Part shown: positions 32,641 to 45,528 of the stretch, in pieces | How positions within the stretch are numbered: the stretch's first letter is position 1 | Layout: every line of letters starts with the position of its first letter | From: Gentiana macrophylla | Lineage: Eukaryota; Streptophyta; Magnoliopsida; Gentianales; Gentianaceae | Assembly (NCBI GenBank): GCA_026214975.1 | Contig: CM047808.1 | Span: 66,490,583 to 66,554,582, forward strand | DNA length: 64,000 nucleotides | Reading direction: 5' to 3' | The notes under the pieces: model-generated | Seen by the model: the letters and a program-made list of their open reading frames with translations, nothing else | The model's database searches: none | Told to the model about the DNA's origin: nothing | Program-made: the position numbers and the translations under genes

Positions 32641-35600
32641 TATGTCTTCCCATCTGATTAGTTTGTTCCAGTAATGAACAATAAGTTTCTTCATTGTTCG
32701 AAAATTTTCCAAAATTTCTCTCTTGTTTCATTTTCCTTAGGGGGTAAAATTTTGAAAATTCTCTCAAGCTCTGAGTCCAATCCAAGTCTTTTCTTTATAT
32801 GCTCAGAAAATTTTGGAATCAGCTTCATTTCTTCATCATCCAAGTCAGCTTTGGATTTCTTCAATTCATTTAGCTTCTCATCTATGCATCTAAGAACACC
32901 TGTCACATCCTCAGCATTTGCTTTCAAGATATCCAAACTTTCGCCCTTATTGGCATCATTCTTTTGAATCAAACTTCCGATGAAGGAATTTAGGTGCTGT
33001 TGATTTGATGCCAATATGGTCTGTGCAATAACTGAGTCCTTCATGGTGTTCTCTAACAAAAGCATCATGTCATGAACATCTGTAACAAAATTCTCAAGCC
33101 TTTCCTGAGTCTTAGTTTTTCTTGCTTCTGATTCAATGGTGGTTTTTTCTTATTTCGATCAAAGTGACATGACTGTCTTTGTTGACACTATCCATTTTCT
33201 TCACAAGATCAGTTCTTTCAGTTTTGTTTTCTTCCATAGACTTTAGGACATTTCCAAGGATGTCCATATCTTCATTTTGTATTTTCACAAACTCATTGTA
33301 ATTGTACTTGATAATCTCAGCTTGTGTTGGAACATATTTCTTATCAGTTTCAGTTTTCTTGTTATCAGCATCTGACCTCTTCTCTATTTCATCTTGAGGT
33401 TCACTTTAAAATTCATTTCTATGAACTTCTTCAGATCTAAGGTCTTCGATCATTTTTTCTTTGGGTGGGATAGATAAGATCAATTTCAGCTTTTCTTTGT
33501 ATTCTTCTGATCTTCTTATCTCCTCAAACTGTCATTTAATTTCTTCCAAGCTTCACTGTCAACTTCTCTTATTGGGGATAGTTTCACATGAAAGTCGTCA
33601 TCAGTTTCTTCTCTGGCTTGATCAGCCTCAGCTTTTGCAATTTCCAGAACTTCTCTGCCGATGGGTGATTGATACCCTTCTTGTTCTAGAACTTCTGACT
33701 GAGCTTCTGAGTCAGATGTAGTTGACTCACTATCTTCTATACTGTCTCCACTAAAATCTCCTTCTTTAACAGCTTTTCCTGACTCTTTTGTTTGCAGAGA
33801 GGCAATGAACCCTTTTTGTAGGTCAGGGTCGCCTTGTGAATCATCATCATCATTGTCATTTTTATTTGATCTTGAGATTTCACCTCCTGTGAATCTCTTC
33901 CAGTACCTGTTCCTTATCAATGCGTACCCATTACTCAAAAATTCTTCGGCATTGAACAATTGTGACAGATGAGTTATATTATATAGATCAAAAACCCGTT
34001 GTTCTTCTATCTCCATGAGTTCTTATTGATCTCTCTGTTTCCTGATTGAACTGAACTATTGAACTAAACTTCAAATGTTAATATGCATCTTGCCTTTTTG
34101 CAATCAGTTTCAATCAGTTTTCCAATGTCAACAGTAGGATCAGATAATGATGTATCAGCTACAGTTTCTCTAGGGATTTCCAAGGTGGATTCCGTTAAAG
34201 TCCTAATAGGTTCATCAACTTTCTCAACTTCAGTTTTGCTTGATTCCTCTTCAGCAACAACTAGGATAACAAATATTTCAGTTCCAGCTTCAGGTATTAT
34301 TGTAGATTTAGTAGCTTGTTCACTTTCAAGATTTCTTCAGAAACTTCTTCCTTTTCAGCTTTATGTGCAACTTTCGTTACATGTTCACCAACATGTTCAG
34401 GATTCTCATTCAGATCTGTCATTGCTTCCTCTTCAGTTTTCTCAATAGCTTCAACATTTTCAGCTTCCCTTCTTTGACTTTCTTCTTCAACAAGCTCATC
34501 AAAGGTAATGACTTGTGGTTCGAAAAATTTCTCACCTTCTTCTTCTTTGCTTTCTGACTGAGAGGCTTCAAATTCCTTGATAGACTCCTCGTATTCCAGT
34601 CTGGATCCTGATTTTTGTGGTGTGGACTTGGATTTAGATAGCAGATTGAACATGTTTTCTATCTCAGGTGTAATCAACTCTTCATCACTCTCAGTTTCTT
34701 CACCATCAGGATCAGATCTCAAAGTTTGTTCCCCAAGAGTGTCACCTTCCGATAGGGATGGAACGAGTACTTGACCTTCTTCAACTATTTTTTTTTCAGT
34801 AGTAGGTTTTGTGGGAGTTTCACAATCAGTTTTAGATTTCTTTGCTGTCTGACTTGCTGTATCAGAATCTAATGATTTTTCAGGTGAAAGTTCTTGGTTT
34901 TTCTTAGTCGCTTCAACATTCTTCGCTTTCTCTAGTTCTTCTAACTTCCTTTTCTTTTCTTTCAGTTCCTCAACTTGTTCCATTGCTTCATCGCATGTAA
35001 GCACTTTCTTTGATGATTTCCTTTTCTTCTTTGGTTTAGTTCCAGAACTATCAGTATTCCTCTTACCAGTTTTGCTTTTCTCATCTTTCACTGTAATTTT
35101 TCCATCAGTTATTGTATTTGATCCTCTCATGGGGATCCTGAAGTGATTGATGATTCTCTGCACCAACAAGACAAGAGACTTCTTGTTGTAGAATCTCCCT
35201 TTTTTCACATCTGTCTTCTTCTTTGGTACTTCAGATAAGACTTGTCCTGCATCTAGTCAAGAATGTCTCTTTGCCAGCTGAAGTTCTCTTCAAGCCATAT
35301 CATATAAAGTAAATCTATCTTGGTGCCTGATAGATTACTAAAGTTGCAAGCTCATCCAATTACACATTTGGCTAGCATTTCTGTCAAATAACAAAACTCA
35401 GGTTTGAGAAAACCTGACTTCCTCATGAATGATACATTTGAATATGCTTATACTGCAATATCTTTCCACAATTTCTCCCTTTGCTGTTTATTCAACTTGA
35501 TTGATGAGGAGTACTCAAAAATTTCTAGTCCAAAGATTTCTTCAAGAAGGTTCTCAGTGACCTTAATCTCCTTTTGATTGACACTGTGGGTTTAAGTGTA

Positions 35601-35812
35601 GAAATGTTTTCTATGGCCGTTGTTCCAAACTTATAGAAGCCTCCTATGCTTTCTAAGAATACACTATCTAGAGAAATGTTGAAAATTGTTTCAAGGCATT
35701 TGCTTTTTCTTATTTTCTCCATGATTTGCTGGGCAAGGTCTACGTTGCCATGTTTTTCAAGATATTGATCAAGTGGCATGATCAATCTAGGTTCAACTCT
35801 GGTGAAAGTCAA
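32641..35812 (-). pseudogene. Element B ORF2
   Basis: Homologous to A ORF2 along its whole length. Start MTFTRVEPRLIMPLDQ at 35812, now TTG instead of ATG; a run of stops and frameshifts at 35525-35209 covers the rest of the N-terminal domain (LTKMLA-type segment near 35370). An open frame 35208-34297 has RGSNTITDGKITVKDE, basic PKKKRKSSKK, a short helical EQVEELKEKKRKLEEL, and the Glu-rich part. Frame 34016-33516 carries the conserved block DLYNITHLSQLF ... YALIRNRYWKR, NDNDDDD and LQKGFIASLQ. Frame 33068-32691 has the helical LENTMKDSVIAQTIL part. The last ~60 codons are deleted after HYWNKLIRWED. No protease or polymerase motifs are present. Confidence 0.85.
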
Positions 35813-35920
35813 ACTTTATAGTATAAAGAAAGATTTTAAGAGATTGAAGATAAGGATAATTTTTCAAACTAGGGGTTGAATAAAACTGAGTGTAAAGATT
35901 TTGATAAAGATAGTATGAAG

Positions 35921-36032
35921 GTATTTATGGGTGGTAGATTAGGTAATTTGAGTGGGTTTGAAATGTCTTGTCATAAATGACATCTGGTTTTAAGATGCAA
36001 AAAGGATGGTGAGTGGAGGAGGTGGACGTTTG
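35921..36032 (-). promoter_or_regulatory. Putative internal promoter of element B ORF2
   Basis: On the reverse strand: AAACGTCCACC, CCACTCACC, TTTATGACAAGACATTT, CCCACTCAA, CTACC, CATAAATAC. The order and approximate spacing match the blocks in A and C, with CATAAATAC in place of TATAAATAC. It lies about 110 bp before the ORF2 start. Confidence 0.45.
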
Positions 36033-36255
36033 AGATCTGTATAGGTTATGACTTTTCTACCAACCGTAGCTTGTATCAATAAATGTATCTGATACGCTAT
36101 ATCTCCAGTTGTAAAAGTTCATCTTTGATCTTATCCAAATGTGAGTCAGTTTTTGTCTGTACCAAAAACTCAGTAAAGAACATGATGTATGACTCAGTTT
36201 TAATGGAGTCAGTTCTCATACTTCATCAATGGTCAGTTTTCTCCTGCAAAACAAA

Positions 36256-36721
36256 TTAAGATCTCTTTGGTACCCATATCTGGTTAGTTTTTGGATTAAC
36301 TCTTGAGCCATTTAAAGAAGGTTTATTTTTCGTAGAATTAATCTCATCTTTGAGATCTTTGAGCATCTTGAGAATTGATCTCATATATCCTTCTTGACTT
36401 AATAGAATTCTTGTTAGATTTGTCAAATTTCACATAATTATACTATTTTGGCTTTTAAGTATTTTCTTTATGAATTTGTGAAACTGAGTTGATCTAGCAG
36501 TGGTTGTATGACAATTCCAGTCTTCATCAGTTAGAAAGAGTCGCTTTTCCCCCTGATTCTATTAACCTTTGAATGAGACCCATTCTTTGGTAAATAAGTC
36601 CGTTAACTGATTTTGAATCAGTTTTGCCATTTTCAGCCTTCCGAGTTTTTCTGTAATATCTGTCATTTTGATGACTGCCACCAACTGATTTTACAGTTTT
36701 ATCAGTTTCTGATCGAGGCTG
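36256..36721 (-). pseudogene. Element B ORF1 (gag-like), C-terminal part
   Basis: The reverse strand encodes the gag-type tail ending NQIWVPKRS then TAA (36256-36258), followed by TTTGTTTTGCAG. It includes RLFLTDEDWN-like and FHKFIKK-like pieces in broken frames. Its upstream part is separated by element J and continues at 44606. Confidence 0.7.
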
Positions 36722-37869
36722 TGTTAGGTGTAGTGCCCGAAAGACAATTTGTGTAATTGTTTTTAATAATGGATGACATAATTTATCTCACATTAGTTAC
36801 TTGCTTTGTGCTTGTAAATTAATACACTGCTGCAAACCCTAAGTATATCTGTATGTAACCACTTAACTCAATGTATGGATTACACGTGAGGATTGAGTTA
36901 GTGGAGATATACTTAAACTGTTAGTCCGTGGTGAACTTAATCAGAGTTTAGGGTCTCTTGATCAAAACACCAATAATGCACCCAGAACACCTTAGGGTGC
37001 GATAGTCTTATCCAGACTGTCGATAGATGGTACCTACGTGGGGCATTTATATATGATGGCATTCATATAGGACTGGACCGATTTAATCTGAATTTCTCGA
37101 TATAATTCCGTAATCAAGGAATCTTATTAAATCATTATATGATCATATATGGATCAACCTTAATCCTGAGGTGATCACAGGGTGCTGCTTGTCCCTGGGT
37201 AGTGTTTGATGTGTTAGTTACGGTTCACTTAAATATGTGTTCCAAGCCACTTCTCATTGGTACTATCTCCAAATGAGTGAGTAGTTCTGATTTCACAGAC
37301 ATGGAATCCATTCATTCCTGCGGGAAGTAGAGAGACAGTCCCCTTATTTGTTAGCCTTAAGAAAGTGACCGATCCCGGGGGTTCATATTAGAATAATTGA
37401 TCACTAGTCAGATATGTGAACTAATTGGTCATCAGAGGGTTAATGGTAAATAAGGATAAGATGTTCTGTGTCGGGTTTACGGAGATATCCCACTCAGAAT
37501 GGACAGTCTATGGAGGGTTAATCCGTATGTAGTGATCATATCAATGGAAGCTTATTCACTCTATGGGTTGAGTATAAGTTTACATCTATAATCGATAGGG
37601 TTCAGTTTCGGGTTTATGGTGGCGTAATCCCGGAATTAATAATTAATGTACTTATTCGGTTCGATGAATAATTAATTATTGGAGCTACTGGTTATAGGTC
37701 CATGGTCCCTGATGTGGCTTCTGTAATTCGGACTACTAATCTTGTTATTTATGCCTCAGTGATAATTAATTGGCTGGGATAATTAATTGATATGCATGGA
37801 TATTATTTAGTTGGGCTAAATAATATAATACACATGAAAGACATTTTATGTGGGTTTAGTAAACGCTAC
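36722..37869 (+). repeat. Element J left LTR, shared part
   Basis: Collinear with 42883-44031 (a few percent differences) from TGTTAGGTGTAGTGCCCG to GTGGGTTTAGTAAAC. Beyond this point the two sides have nothing in common, so the left LTR either lacks its normal second part or carries a different one. Confidence 0.85.
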
Positions 37870-40800
37870 CTGTGACTTCTTTTAATTTCTGGGAGAGTTT
37901 GGACCGTTGAAACGCAAATCCAACCGGTCAGATCGATGAATATGGAGTTTCTGACGTGACATAAAAATTTCAGGTCGATCGGGATTCATCTCGATTCCTA
38001 ATCGGCCTCGGGAAGTCTCTGATGCGCTGCTGTAAAAGTCAGATTCAGCAGCAAGTTGGGCGGCTCACTGGAGAAAATTGACATGTCAAAGTTCCGATCC
38101 AACCATCCATTTTGAATCCCGAGAAGTGAAGAACAGATCTGGAAAGTTTCGTCGCGATCCGAGTTCGTTTGGTTTGCCGATCGTCGAAGATTTTGAACAG
38201 CTGCAGATTATGTTAGACAATAGTAAACCCTATTTAGGGTTTTGTTTATTTTATTTTCTAAATAGATTAGCTACGGGGGTGCCAACGGTCCATCTCGGTG
38301 TTTATTTTCCGCACTAGAATACATGTTTTGATTGTATGTGTAGAACCGGAAAATTGCCATGACATGCATCATATCATGAATTCCACTCCATATGCATACA
38401 TGTAGAAATTAATTCGAGGAATTAGTTAGGCATGTATACAACAAACACAATTAGTTTTAATTAATTGTTTGATATTAATTATAAACTAATTAGGGTAAAA
38501 ACCGAGGAACACGGGTTTTTTCAATCGTCGAGGTTGGGTGATGGATTCTTGGTGAATTCCACTCTGTGAAAGCATAAGGAGTGTAAAATCCCAAAACGTC
38601 ATGGTAAAGGGGTTGGATTCTCGGTGAATTCCACCTTACCTAGACGAGATTACGTTTTTTGTTCCGTAGTGTCTACGTGAAAGTTTGATGTTTAAGGATT
38701 GGATAATCACGGGCAAACATGGTTCGAAAGTGGTTTAACCACGGTTGGGTGGTCAACAGTAGCTACGGCTCGATCGACTTCACCCTCCACGTGTGGCGTT
38801 TGCACAGGGGTCCGTCAAGGCTGAGCCATCCGAAGAGCCACTATGGCTCAACGGAGCTCCCATGGTCTTGACCCGTCCGACGGTCACATATGTTCCAACG
38901 AATAGGTCGGGTGGGCTAGCCCACATAACCTACAACATTCGGGCCTATGATTTATTTTTCCTTAATGTAACATCAAGTCCAAAAATGTGATCAGTAAACC
39001 CACCACTTTTTCAAAATATTGAGTGGGAGCGGGAGAGGCGACAGCCGACCCCACGACTTCTATTGTTGACACAAGCAACATGAGAGAATGGTGATGCCTC
39101 GTGCCGGCCTGGGACCGGACTCCCTAAGGAAGGCCATCACCGCTATCAAAATTCAAGGCTTGGTCTCCGAAAGGATAGGATTTTGGGTACTCGCCGGGTC
39201 ACTGACCGACCCTAAGGTGGCACACTCGGGGTCTACCTAAAAATCTGAGACAGTAGGTCACACTCATAAAGGGTATTTTTGGTAGTACCTTGGCTGAAAA
39301 AAGAAAGGTGATTGACGATCATAAATGAGATGTTCGATTCTCAATCTGATCTTCAATATTAATCGAAACCTCTTTGACCTACCATAAGGCGGCACTGAGG
39401 CATTAGATTAAATCCTTGGAACGGTAGGATAGACTATAAGTACTTAGTTTATGTTCCTAAAATTTATTAGTAGTGTATGATTTGGATTTAATTTTTGTCA
39501 ATTTTATTTACAACTGTTATACATATCTCTATAGGGTGCTAGATTGCTAGTGTAAAATTGACTAGTAATGACTTCGTTAAAAAGTGGTAAGTAACTAGAA
39601 CGTTGTATTTATTGATCTTACATGTGATTAATTTTTCGGAAGAGATATTTCTCTTGAGCCTTCAAGACTTAAGTGACGTAAATAAGTATGTCACTGTTGT
39701 CACTCGTGTTGAACGAGAGACAACCATAGTTAGTTTGAAAGATGATTGGGACGATAAAATTCTTCTAGTGAATTTTAATTGTGTAGTGTCTACACGAGAA
39801 ATTTTCTGATAGAAAAATTAGAGAATCATAAATTAAAGTGTCGCTAGTTAGACGGTATTTGAACCGATAAACTAGTGGGAGCTTTTATCTGTTGTTTTTC
39901 TAATTTATTAGAAAATTAGTCCCACTGGGTAACGCTTTCATTAGACATCCCACGGTTCATGAGTAATGTCTACTCAAACGAACTGCTAGTTCAAGACTAT
40001 TTCCTTTTAAGGAAAGTCAAGAATGGGAAAGAATGTCTACAAGTGTTAATCATCTAAACTAAGATTGAGGCTAAACCGAAATATTAATTAAAGAAAGTAT
40101 AGGATAAGGAAAGTGATTTCGGATCACTAACCAATGAATCCTAAGCGACTTTCTTAACCGAGTAACTCGACTCGGTAGCTTAGTTCTTTGGAAGAACAAG
40201 GAAGCTATGCATTAACAATTAATAAAGTAGACAACGGGTAGTAATTTCAGCTAGAATAGTGGGAGTGATATAAGGAAATAAATTTTGGATTCTATCCTTG
40301 AACATCACAGAAAAATTTATTTTTCTGTTTACAGATTCGTTGAAACAAATGGATTCACTTTCAACTCGATATATTGTTACCTCATAAAAAGTAAAAATGA
40401 CATTTGTAGTACGAATCCGAGACTCGGACTTTTGTTTGATAAAGTCAGAACCACTAAGAAATGCTGAAAAGGTATATGTAACACATCTTAAACTATTATA
40501 GGCGAATGGTTTCCGTATTAAGATAAACGATCCTTCAATATCTATTAATTAGTGCATATTTCCTAGAGATAAGACCTGACGACTGGCTAAGGGTGATTCC
40601 TATCTCCCAGTCTGGGAACACTATCTCAAAGGAACAATGACTAAGTATCCTTTCAATTGGGAAATGGTAATAGATTTGAAGGGGTAACATAGCTTGTTCA
40701 TCATAACCTTCGGGGTCTAGTGAGAGATACAAGCTAGTGGGAGATTTTGAGTGGTGACATTTTGTCTGATAACTACTCGAAACACGTTTTAGTTTATCGA

Positions 40801-42871
40801 AAGAATACGAGGAGGAGTCTCTGATTTTAGCAGAGAATAGAGTATTCCATGCTCAGAAATAGGCTACCGCATAGTCTTGGGACTGATGCTCGGCCTGCCT
40901 CCTAGTGGAATGTTTCTCACTGAGAAAGAAACCATAGACTTGCCCTATATAGTTATTGATGTACTACAATACACTGCTAAACTCGATTAAGATAATTGGT
41001 TGCAAAATAACGGTTAACATTATTATGTAACCGAGAAGTCTACCTAGAAGATCCTAGTGAATTTATGGATAATGAGTGAATTCGGTTCACACCACTTCCG
41101 TAAATGTAGGCATTTAGCATTTAATGCTTGAAGGTAGGACTGGAGATTTTGCACACATGCACAGAATATAACTATTCGTGAAATATCTTAATGTGATGAG
41201 TGAAGGTTGGTTATAAGATTCTTGAGATCAGAAAGTGACGGTTGGACTGTCACACCATTTCTAAAAGAATACATAGATAACAACCTTAGACCTTGGAGTA
41301 CGGTTACTCTAGGAAGTTACTATCTGATTTAGTCAGGCCACGTCCAACATCGAATGTTGGTGACTACACTGATAAATACTACTAGATCAGAATGTCAATC
41401 CACCTAACACGCAGTGGGAGTATGGTTTAACCGTTGACCCATTGTGGTTTTGTGGACTTTACAATCTGCTGGGGTGATTGATAACCTATGGCTCTTGGTG
41501 GGCTGTATAGGATTCTTATCATAGAGGTTGGTTTGAAAGCCTTAACCCTGTGAATGGAGTTTTTGTACTCCAGTTATGTTCAGCCTCTTGTAGAACCACC
41601 TGAGTGTCTCCGGCCCAGTGGGAGTAATTGGATCTACGCCGAAAAGAGTTGAATGAATAGGAAATTTTAACTTTCAGCACAAAGCTGAGTGGTCTAGGGG
41701 TGATTCCTCAAAAAGTAGAGAGTTAACCAGACCTTGAACTCTCTCACCACTCACTCTTGCTAGATTTCGATAGAAAACAGAAAATAGGGGTGATTTCCTG
41801 AGACTTTCTTTCCGTAAAATGGAGTCTGGATTCATTCGGAACAGAAGGATCTTGGTTAGAACAAACGACAGGATGACTGCCGGGGCTTATATCCTTTGTG
41901 GATTTAAGAGAACCTCTCGGTCATTTAAAGTCACATGTTTTAAAATATGTGGACTTGACCAGAATATTGATAAGTCTTTCGTAGACTGGATATCAATATT
42001 GGTAAAGTAGTAGTATTAGTGTTCATGAATGATAACACTGAAACAGTTGGAAACAACATGTGTGTGCTATCTGAAGTCGGAAACTGACAGGCCAAGATTC
42101 TCTGGATGAAAGAATTGGACTATATTCTAAGAATCTGATTCGGTCAAATTCATGAGAATGAGTCATTGGCTATCCCACCTATCTTATTCAATAAGATGAT
42201 CATGCATATACGTATGCAACATTCATCGAGAGTAGTCCTACCCTACCTCTCAGGAATGATTCTCTAAATCTTCGGATAAAGAGAAAATGGGATAGAGTCT
42301 CTCTTGGATAACGGCAAGTCAGGTTATAACAAGTCAATAGTAGTCAAATCTCGGATTTGAGCATTGAATAGCGGTTTAGTACATCCTCAAGTATCTTTAG
42401 AGAATGAGGAATCATATGCTTGTATATTCAGGTGCAAACTTGAATATGGTTGACTACACTGATTCTGACTTGTAGTCAGATTAAGGATGATCATTAAGTT
42501 GATCTCGGGCTCAGTGTTTACTCATAGTGCTTAGAATTTCCTTTTTTGGTCTGGGAGTAATTCCAAGTCTGATAAGCCGATATCACTTCATTGTGAAAAT
42601 AGTGAAGAGATAGCTTAGAAGGATCTTCTCAGTCACAAGAAGTCAAAAGCATATTAAAAGAGAGTACCGCCTGATTGGAAGGACCGACAACGTTTCAATC
42701 CTAAAGATCGTTTCGATTCGACAACCTAACTAATCTGTGTACCAAGTCGAGTGATTGGGGGTGCGGGATTGATGGATATGTCTCATCTGCTTTTAGAGCA
42801 AGTGGGAGAGTGTTGTGAATAAGATGAGAAATGGTGTGCTCTAAAAACAATCGTTGCTTGTCATTTCGTGC
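37870..42871 (+). other. Element J interior, non-coding
   Basis: No ORF longer than about 80 codons and no retroelement protein motif. It includes a 5' segment that could be an alternative LTR end (to about 38320, TTTTCCGCACTAG), a GC-rich stretch (38700-39240) with GGCGACAGCCGACCCC, and AT-rich sequence to the polypurine tract. The octamer AGTGGGAG recurs eight times with the PPT copy, annotated separately. No primer site matching tRNA-Met is found after the left LTR. Confidence 0.6.
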
Positions 42872-42880
42872 AAGTGGGAG
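39022..42880 (+). repeat. Recurrent AGTGGGAG octamer in element J
   Basis: Plus-strand copies lie near 39022, 39874, 40258, 40736, 41414, 41617, 42801 and 42873 (the last is the polypurine tract). An 8-mer is expected about once per 65 kb per strand, so eight in 3.9 kb is striking. All lie on the strand of the PPT. Confidence 0.7.
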
Positions 42881-42882
42881 AT
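42871..42882 (+). other. Element J polypurine tract
   Basis: CAAGTGGGAGAT directly before TGTTAGG of the right LTR; a typical copia plus-strand primer. Confidence 0.85.
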
Positions 42883-44605
42883 TGTTAGGTGTAGTGCCCG
42901 AAAGACAATTTGGGTAATTGTTTTTAATAATGGATGACAGAATTTATCTCACCTTAGTTACTTGCTTTGTGCTTGTAAAGTAATACATTGCTGCAAACCC
43001 AAAGTATATATGTATGTAACAACTTAACTCAGTGTATGGATTACACGTGAGGATTGAGATAGTGGAGATATACTTAAACTGTTAGTCCGTGGTGAACTTA
43101 ATCAGAGTTTAGGGTCTTTTGATTAAAACACCAATAATGCACACAGAACACCTTAGGGTGTGATAGTCTTATCCGGACTGTCAATAGAGGGTACCTACGT
43201 TGGGCATTTATATATGATGGCATTCATATAGGACTGTACCGATTTAATCTGAATTTCTCGATATAATTCCGTAATCAAGGAATCTTATTAAATCATTAGA
43301 TGATCATATATGGATCAACCTTAATCCTGAGGTGATCACAGGGTGCTGCTTGTCCCGGGGTAGTGTTTGATGTGTTAATTACGGTTCACTTAAATATGTG
43401 TTCCAAGCCACTTCTCATTGGCACTATCTCCAGATGAGTGAGTAGTTCTGATTTTCACAGACATGGAATCCATTCCTTCCTACGGGAAGTAGAGAGACAG
43501 TCCCCTTATTTGTTAGCCTTAAGAAAGTGATCGATCTCGTGGGTTCATATTAGACTAATTGATCACTAGTCAGATATGTGAACTAATTGGTCATCAGGGG
43601 GTTAATGGTAAATAAGGATAAGATGTTCTGTGTCGGGTTTACGGAGATATCCCACTATGAATGGACAGTATATGGAGGGTTAATCCGTATGTAGTGATTA
43701 TATCAATGGACGCTTATTCACTCTATGGGTTGAGTATAAGTATACATCTATAATCGGTAGAGTTCAGTTTCGGGTTTATGGTGGCGTAATCCCGGAATTA
43801 ATAATTAATGTACTTATTCGGTTCGATGAATAATTAATTATTGGATCTACTGGTTATAGGTCCATGGTCCCCGATGTGGCTTCTATAATTCGGACTAATA
43901 ATCTTGTTATTTGGGCCTCAGTGATAATTAATTGGCTGGGCTAATTAATTGATATGCATGGATATTATTTAGTTGGGCTAAATAATATAATACACATGAA
44001 ATACATTTTATGTGGGTTTAGTAAACCCTACAAGTGGCGCCAATATCATAATTAATTAGAGAGAAATTAGTTTTCTTGGATAATTATTTGACATGTGATT
44101 TATCATTTATTTGTTAAATGATAATTAATGGAATATTAGATAATAATATGATTTATCCTAATTTGTTTGGGATAATCATTTTATTTGGAATAAATGATTA
44201 ATGTAATAATTATCTCTTAATTATTTAATCCTTGGAGGACAAGGTTTACTCTCCTATATAAAGAGAGTTCTCCCAAGCCTTAGACATTGGCATAATTTCG
44301 AGCACACACTTGTAAAAGAGAGAAAAAATTGTTTTTCTTATCTAGGGTTTTAAGAGGAAGAAAAACTCTATGTTTTTTATTCGTGTTGCATATCAAGGTG
44401 GTTCGTGTATCAATATGGGTGTCCACCAACCGCCGTTTGGAGAACACATCGGAAGATCTTGGCTTCTCTTCCTACTATTGGTAACATGATCTTAACCCCC
44501 TTGTAGTAGTTTATGTCCTTTAATTATGTATTGTGATATATAAGTCGTGATCCATCCGCTGCGCGTAGATCTAACTCGTTTAGATCTAAGAACCTGCATC
44601 CTTTA
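42883..44605 (+). repeat. Element J right LTR
   Basis: 1723 bp. It shares 42883-44031 with the left LTR; the remainder (44032-44605) is AT-rich with a TATA box TATATAAAG at 44255-44263 and a TCCGCTGCGCGTAG segment of the kind found near copia LTR ends. It has no counterpart on the left side. Confidence 0.75.
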
Positions 44606-45432
44606 AGCTGTGCTAAACTTTTATCAGTTCTAATAACTTTATCAGCTTTTTGAGTTCTAGAGTTTTGAATAACGAAAAATTTAGGTGCTGCAGAACTAGG
44701 TTTGGTCTTAGAATTATGTTGATTGCCAAACCCTAAACCTGATCTATCTCCAAATGGTTTTCCTGGTTTGAACTAAGCTTTAGTGATTGGATACTGATGA
44801 TTCTATGAAGTTTATTACATCTATTACTTCAACATTTGAGCCAACACCTTGAGTTCTGTTATTAGCTTTGATAAGGTTAATTTCAGCATTCAATCTAAGA
44901 ACTTCAGCTTTAAATAATCCTTTTTCATTTTTGACATTCTCATACTTCTTTTAAATTTCCTCTAACTCCTTCATGAGTATGTCTAAAGTTTCATTGATAT
45001 CTGGATTTCTATGATTATTCGTGGCAGTGTGACAGTTGGATGTAGAAGCATTTACCTCATAACATTTGATTGATAAGTTCTCAGCTTCACATTCCATTAT
45101 TTGTTTTCCTTTTCTTGATTCAACAACATCCTTTTTGGATTGGTTCCAAACAATATGATTTCTTCATTATGATTTTCTGCTGGAAAGCTTATAGGTAATG
45201 TTTCAGAATTTTCTTTTTTTGCAGTGACATCTGGATCTGAAATAAATGTTTCAATCAACCTTTCTTGAGTGTCAGCAATGAAGGCCTGTAATTTATACTT
45301 GTATTCATCAAATCTAAAAAATGAACAACATAGTACATTTCTAAAGTGATTTTGTGAGTCCATGATGCAGTTTTGAAAAATCTTTTGAAAACAGCTTGCT
45401 TCAACAAATGATTTCTTTAGAAACGAAGCCAT
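44606..45432 (-). pseudogene. Element B ORF1 (gag-like), N-terminal part
   Basis: Reverse-strand frame 45432-45097: MASFLKKSFVEAS..., then MDSQNHFRN, the gag-type RFDEYKYKLQAFIADTQERLIE and the acidic NHNEEIILFGTN shared with A and C. It continues in broken frames with LDILMKELEEI-like, FGDRSGLGFGNQ and KTKPSSAAPKF-like segments to the J insertion at 44606. It has no UBN2-type domain and no zinc knuckle. RFDEYK-x3-QAF also occurs in E gag (RFDEYKRHLQAF), showing that ORF1 starts with the true gag N-terminus. Confidence 0.8.
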
Positions 45433-45511
45433 GCTCCGATAACTGAGTTACCAGTTTTTTCAAGCAAACAAACTAATCAAGCTCAATCAAAGATCTCTTC
45501 AGAGTAGAAGA

Positions 45512-45528
45512 TTTGCTTCGATACTAAT
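45512..45528 (-). other. Element B primer binding site
   Basis: The reverse strand reads ATTAGTATCGAAGCAAAT next to the LTR, a two-base variant of the site in C (ATTGGTATCGGAGCAG). Confidence 0.75.

Larger units (their letters stand above)
36722..44605 (+). mobile_element. Element J: non-coding copia-type LTR element inside B ORF1
   Basis: It starts TGTTAGGTGTAGTGCCCGAA and lies between GGCTG (36717-36721) and AGCTG (44606-44610), probably a 5 bp duplication with one change. B sequence is continuous across it. A second copy of the start lies at 42883 behind the polypurine tract GCAAGTGGGAGAT. About 5 kb of interior has no credible ORF, so J is non-autonomous. Its two terminal repeats agree for only about 1.15 kb and then differ completely. 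The right end TTTA is not the usual CA, so the exact end is uncertain by a few bases. Confidence 0.75.

Noticed and set aside
38793..38990. A 65-codon plus-strand frame in the GC-rich part of element J
   Set aside because: Short, no recognisable domain, inside a non-coding retroelement interior.
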